Assembly: GCF_001553265.1 (NCBI RefSeq)
Contig: NZ_KQ960631.1
Location: forward strand, 12,806-52,970
From: Prevotella sp. DNF00663
GTDB lineage: Bacteria; Bacteroidota; Bacteroidia; Bacteroidales; Bacteroidaceae
DNA length: 40,165 nucleotides
Direction of reading: 5' to 3'
In this document: positions 39,173-40,165 of the stretch, one piece after another
How positions within the stretch are numbered: position 1 is the stretch's first letter
How the letters are laid out: each line of letters starts with the position of its first letter
Notes under the pieces: model-generated
The model's input: only the letters and a program-made list of their open reading frames with translations
Databases searched by the model: none
Told to the model about the DNA's origin: nothing
Position numbers and translations under genes: made by a program

Positions 39173-40126
39173 ATGAAGAATATTTTGGTTGTAGGTGCCA
39201 CAGGCCAGATTGGGTCTGAACTTACAATGGAGCTAAGAAAACGTTATGGTAATGAACATGTAGTGGCCGGTTATATTCCCGGTGCCGAACCCAAAGGCGA
39301 ACTAAAAGAATCCGGTCCTTCGGCTATAGCCGATGTTACGCGTCCCGACTTGATTGCTAAGGTTGTAGCCAATTATCATATTGATACCATCTATAATCTT
39401 GCAGCGTTGCTCTCTGTGGTAGCAGAATCCAAGCCTCGATTGGCATGGACTATTGGTATTGATGGCTTATGGAATATCCTCGAAGTGGCTCGCGAGCATC
39501 ATTGTGCAGTTTTTACACCTAGTTCTATCGGCTCTTTTGGTACGAATACCCCACATGTGATGACTCCTCAAGACACCATTCAGCGTCCACGCACCATCTA
39601 TGGAGTGTCTAAGGTGACAACAGAGTTGCTCAGCGATTATTATTTTAATAAATATGGTGTTGATACGCGTGCCGTTCGTTTCCCCGGTATCATCTCTTAT
39701 GTTACTCCTCCGGGTGGTGGTACCACCGACTATGCAGTCGATATCTACTATTCGGCAGTGCGTGGTGAGCGTTTCGTCTGCCCAATAGGCGAGGGCACAT
39801 TGATGGATATGATGTACATGCCCGATGCTTTGAATGCAGCTATCGGCTTGATGGAGGCCGACCCTACGCGTCTTATCCATCGCAATGCATTTAATATTGC
39901 AGCCATGAGCTTTGCTCCTGAGAATATCTATGCGGCTATCCGCAAACATAAACCCGACTTTGAAATGGTGTATGATGTTGACCCGATGAAGCAACGTATT
40001 GCCAATAGTTGGCCCGATAGTATGGATGACTCTTGCGCACGCAGCGAGTGGGATTGGAAACCACAATACGATTTGGATTCCATGACGGCGGATATGTTGG
40101 AAAAACTAACAGCGAAATTGCTTTAA
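39173..40126 (+). CDS. tdh: L-threonine 3-dehydrogenase, short-chain (epimerase-like) type
   Basis: Oxidises L-threonine to 2-amino-3-ketobutyrate with NAD. An extended SDR fold like UDP-galactose epimerase, not the zinc alcohol dehydrogenase type of E. coli. The 317-residue product has the NAD motif ILVVGATGQIGSELTMEL (4-21), NLAALLSVVAESKP, PSSIGSFG, the catalytic Tyr-x3-Lys in TIYGVSKVTTELLSDYY, and VRFPGIISYVTPPGGGTTDY, typical of this TDH group. It is divergent from kbl, which uses its product. The pair turns threonine into glycine and acetyl-CoA. Confidence 0.93.
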   Translation: MKNILVVGATGQIGSELTMELRKRYGNEHVVAGYIPGAEPKGELKESGPSAIADVTRPDLIAKVVANYHIDTIYNLAALLSVVAESKPRLAWTIGIDGLWNILEVAREHHCAVFTPSSIGSFGTNTPHVMTPQDTIQRPRTIYGVSKVTTELLSDYYFNKYGVDTRAVRFPGIISYVTPPGGGTTDYAVDIYYSAVRGERFVCPIGEGTLMDMMYMPDALNAAIGLMEADPTRLIHRNAFNIAAMSFAPENIYAAIRKHKPDFEMVYDVDPMKQRIANSWPDSMDDSCARSEWDWKPQYDLDSMTADMLEKLTAKLL

Positions 40127-40133
40127 TCATATG

Positions 40134-40165
40134 AAGAGGGTGTGTCAAAATTGATACCCCCTCTT
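40134..40165 (+). terminator. Hairpin after tdh, cut by the window end
   Basis: AAGAGGG (40134-40140) pairs with CCCTCTT (40159-40165), continuing inward as about six more pairs (GTGTCA with TGATAC, one G-T) after a mismatch. Any T-run lies beyond the window. Confidence 0.6.

Overview
The window looks like a chromosomal segment of a Bacteroidales bacterium, most likely Prevotellaceae. The evidence is the recurrent Bacteroidota -7 promoter box TAnnTTTG, scarcity of Shine-Dalgarno sequences, a type B L31, a Wzi/SLBB capsule set, a C10 (interpain/streptopain-like) protease, a BspA-like leucine-rich-repeat protein with a Prevotella-style C-terminal tail, and the short-chain type threonine dehydrogenase paired with KBL. 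No phage, plasmid, CRISPR array or complete insertion sequence was found.

Layout. 1-1750: L31 (-) diverging from a UDG-superfamily glycosylase and uridine kinase (+). 1839-5487 (-): a three-gene predicted metal-uptake unit (small His/Cys protein, TonB receptor, lipoprotein). 5639-6286: DUF308 membrane protein. 6623-10353: a capsule-export remnant (Wzi, an amber-interrupted lipoprotein, a probably 5'-truncated sugar transferase, a deleted SLBB exporter). 10667-14157 (-): urea transporter and a frameshifted C10 protease. 14371-14808: an alanine dehydrogenase remnant beside a very long perfect hairpin. 14948-17155 (-): TPR protein and a frameshifted BspA-like protein with a MITE-like element just upstream. 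17482-19439 (-): AguA/AguB putrescine synthesis. 19584-23556 (-): FrnE/DsbA-like protein, tRNA-His, and a regulator-lptE-TPR-secG operon. 24080-26401 (+): FetAB-like ABC exporter and a nuclease lipoprotein. 26486-28108 (+): NIF3 protein and zinc-ribbon coiled coil. 28254-31068: TerB/DnaJ protein, AraC-like regulator, HD hydrolase, HsdR_N-like nuclease. 31111-35174 (+): holA, an XRE regulator after a long AT-rich gap, pyrK-pyrD. 35335-37071 (-): slyD-aroC. 37343-40126: a small exported protein, kbl and tdh.

The housekeeping genes on both flanks read as intact. Between about 8.2 and 17.2 kb nearly every surface or accessory gene is damaged (two in-frame ambers, two single-base insertions, several deletions), while the Wzi, urea transporter and TPR frames stay open. 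This is the clearest pattern in the window: a decaying envelope/virulence stretch.

Other structure not explained by genes: a degenerate 22-bp tandem-repeat family in three intergenic spaces, two MITE-like inverted-repeat elements, a 29-bp-stem hairpin at a deletion scar, face-to-face overlapping promoters carrying a DnaA-box-like sequence in front of holA, and a palindrome on the promoter of the XRE regulator. Family assignments come from reading motifs by eye; no searches were run.
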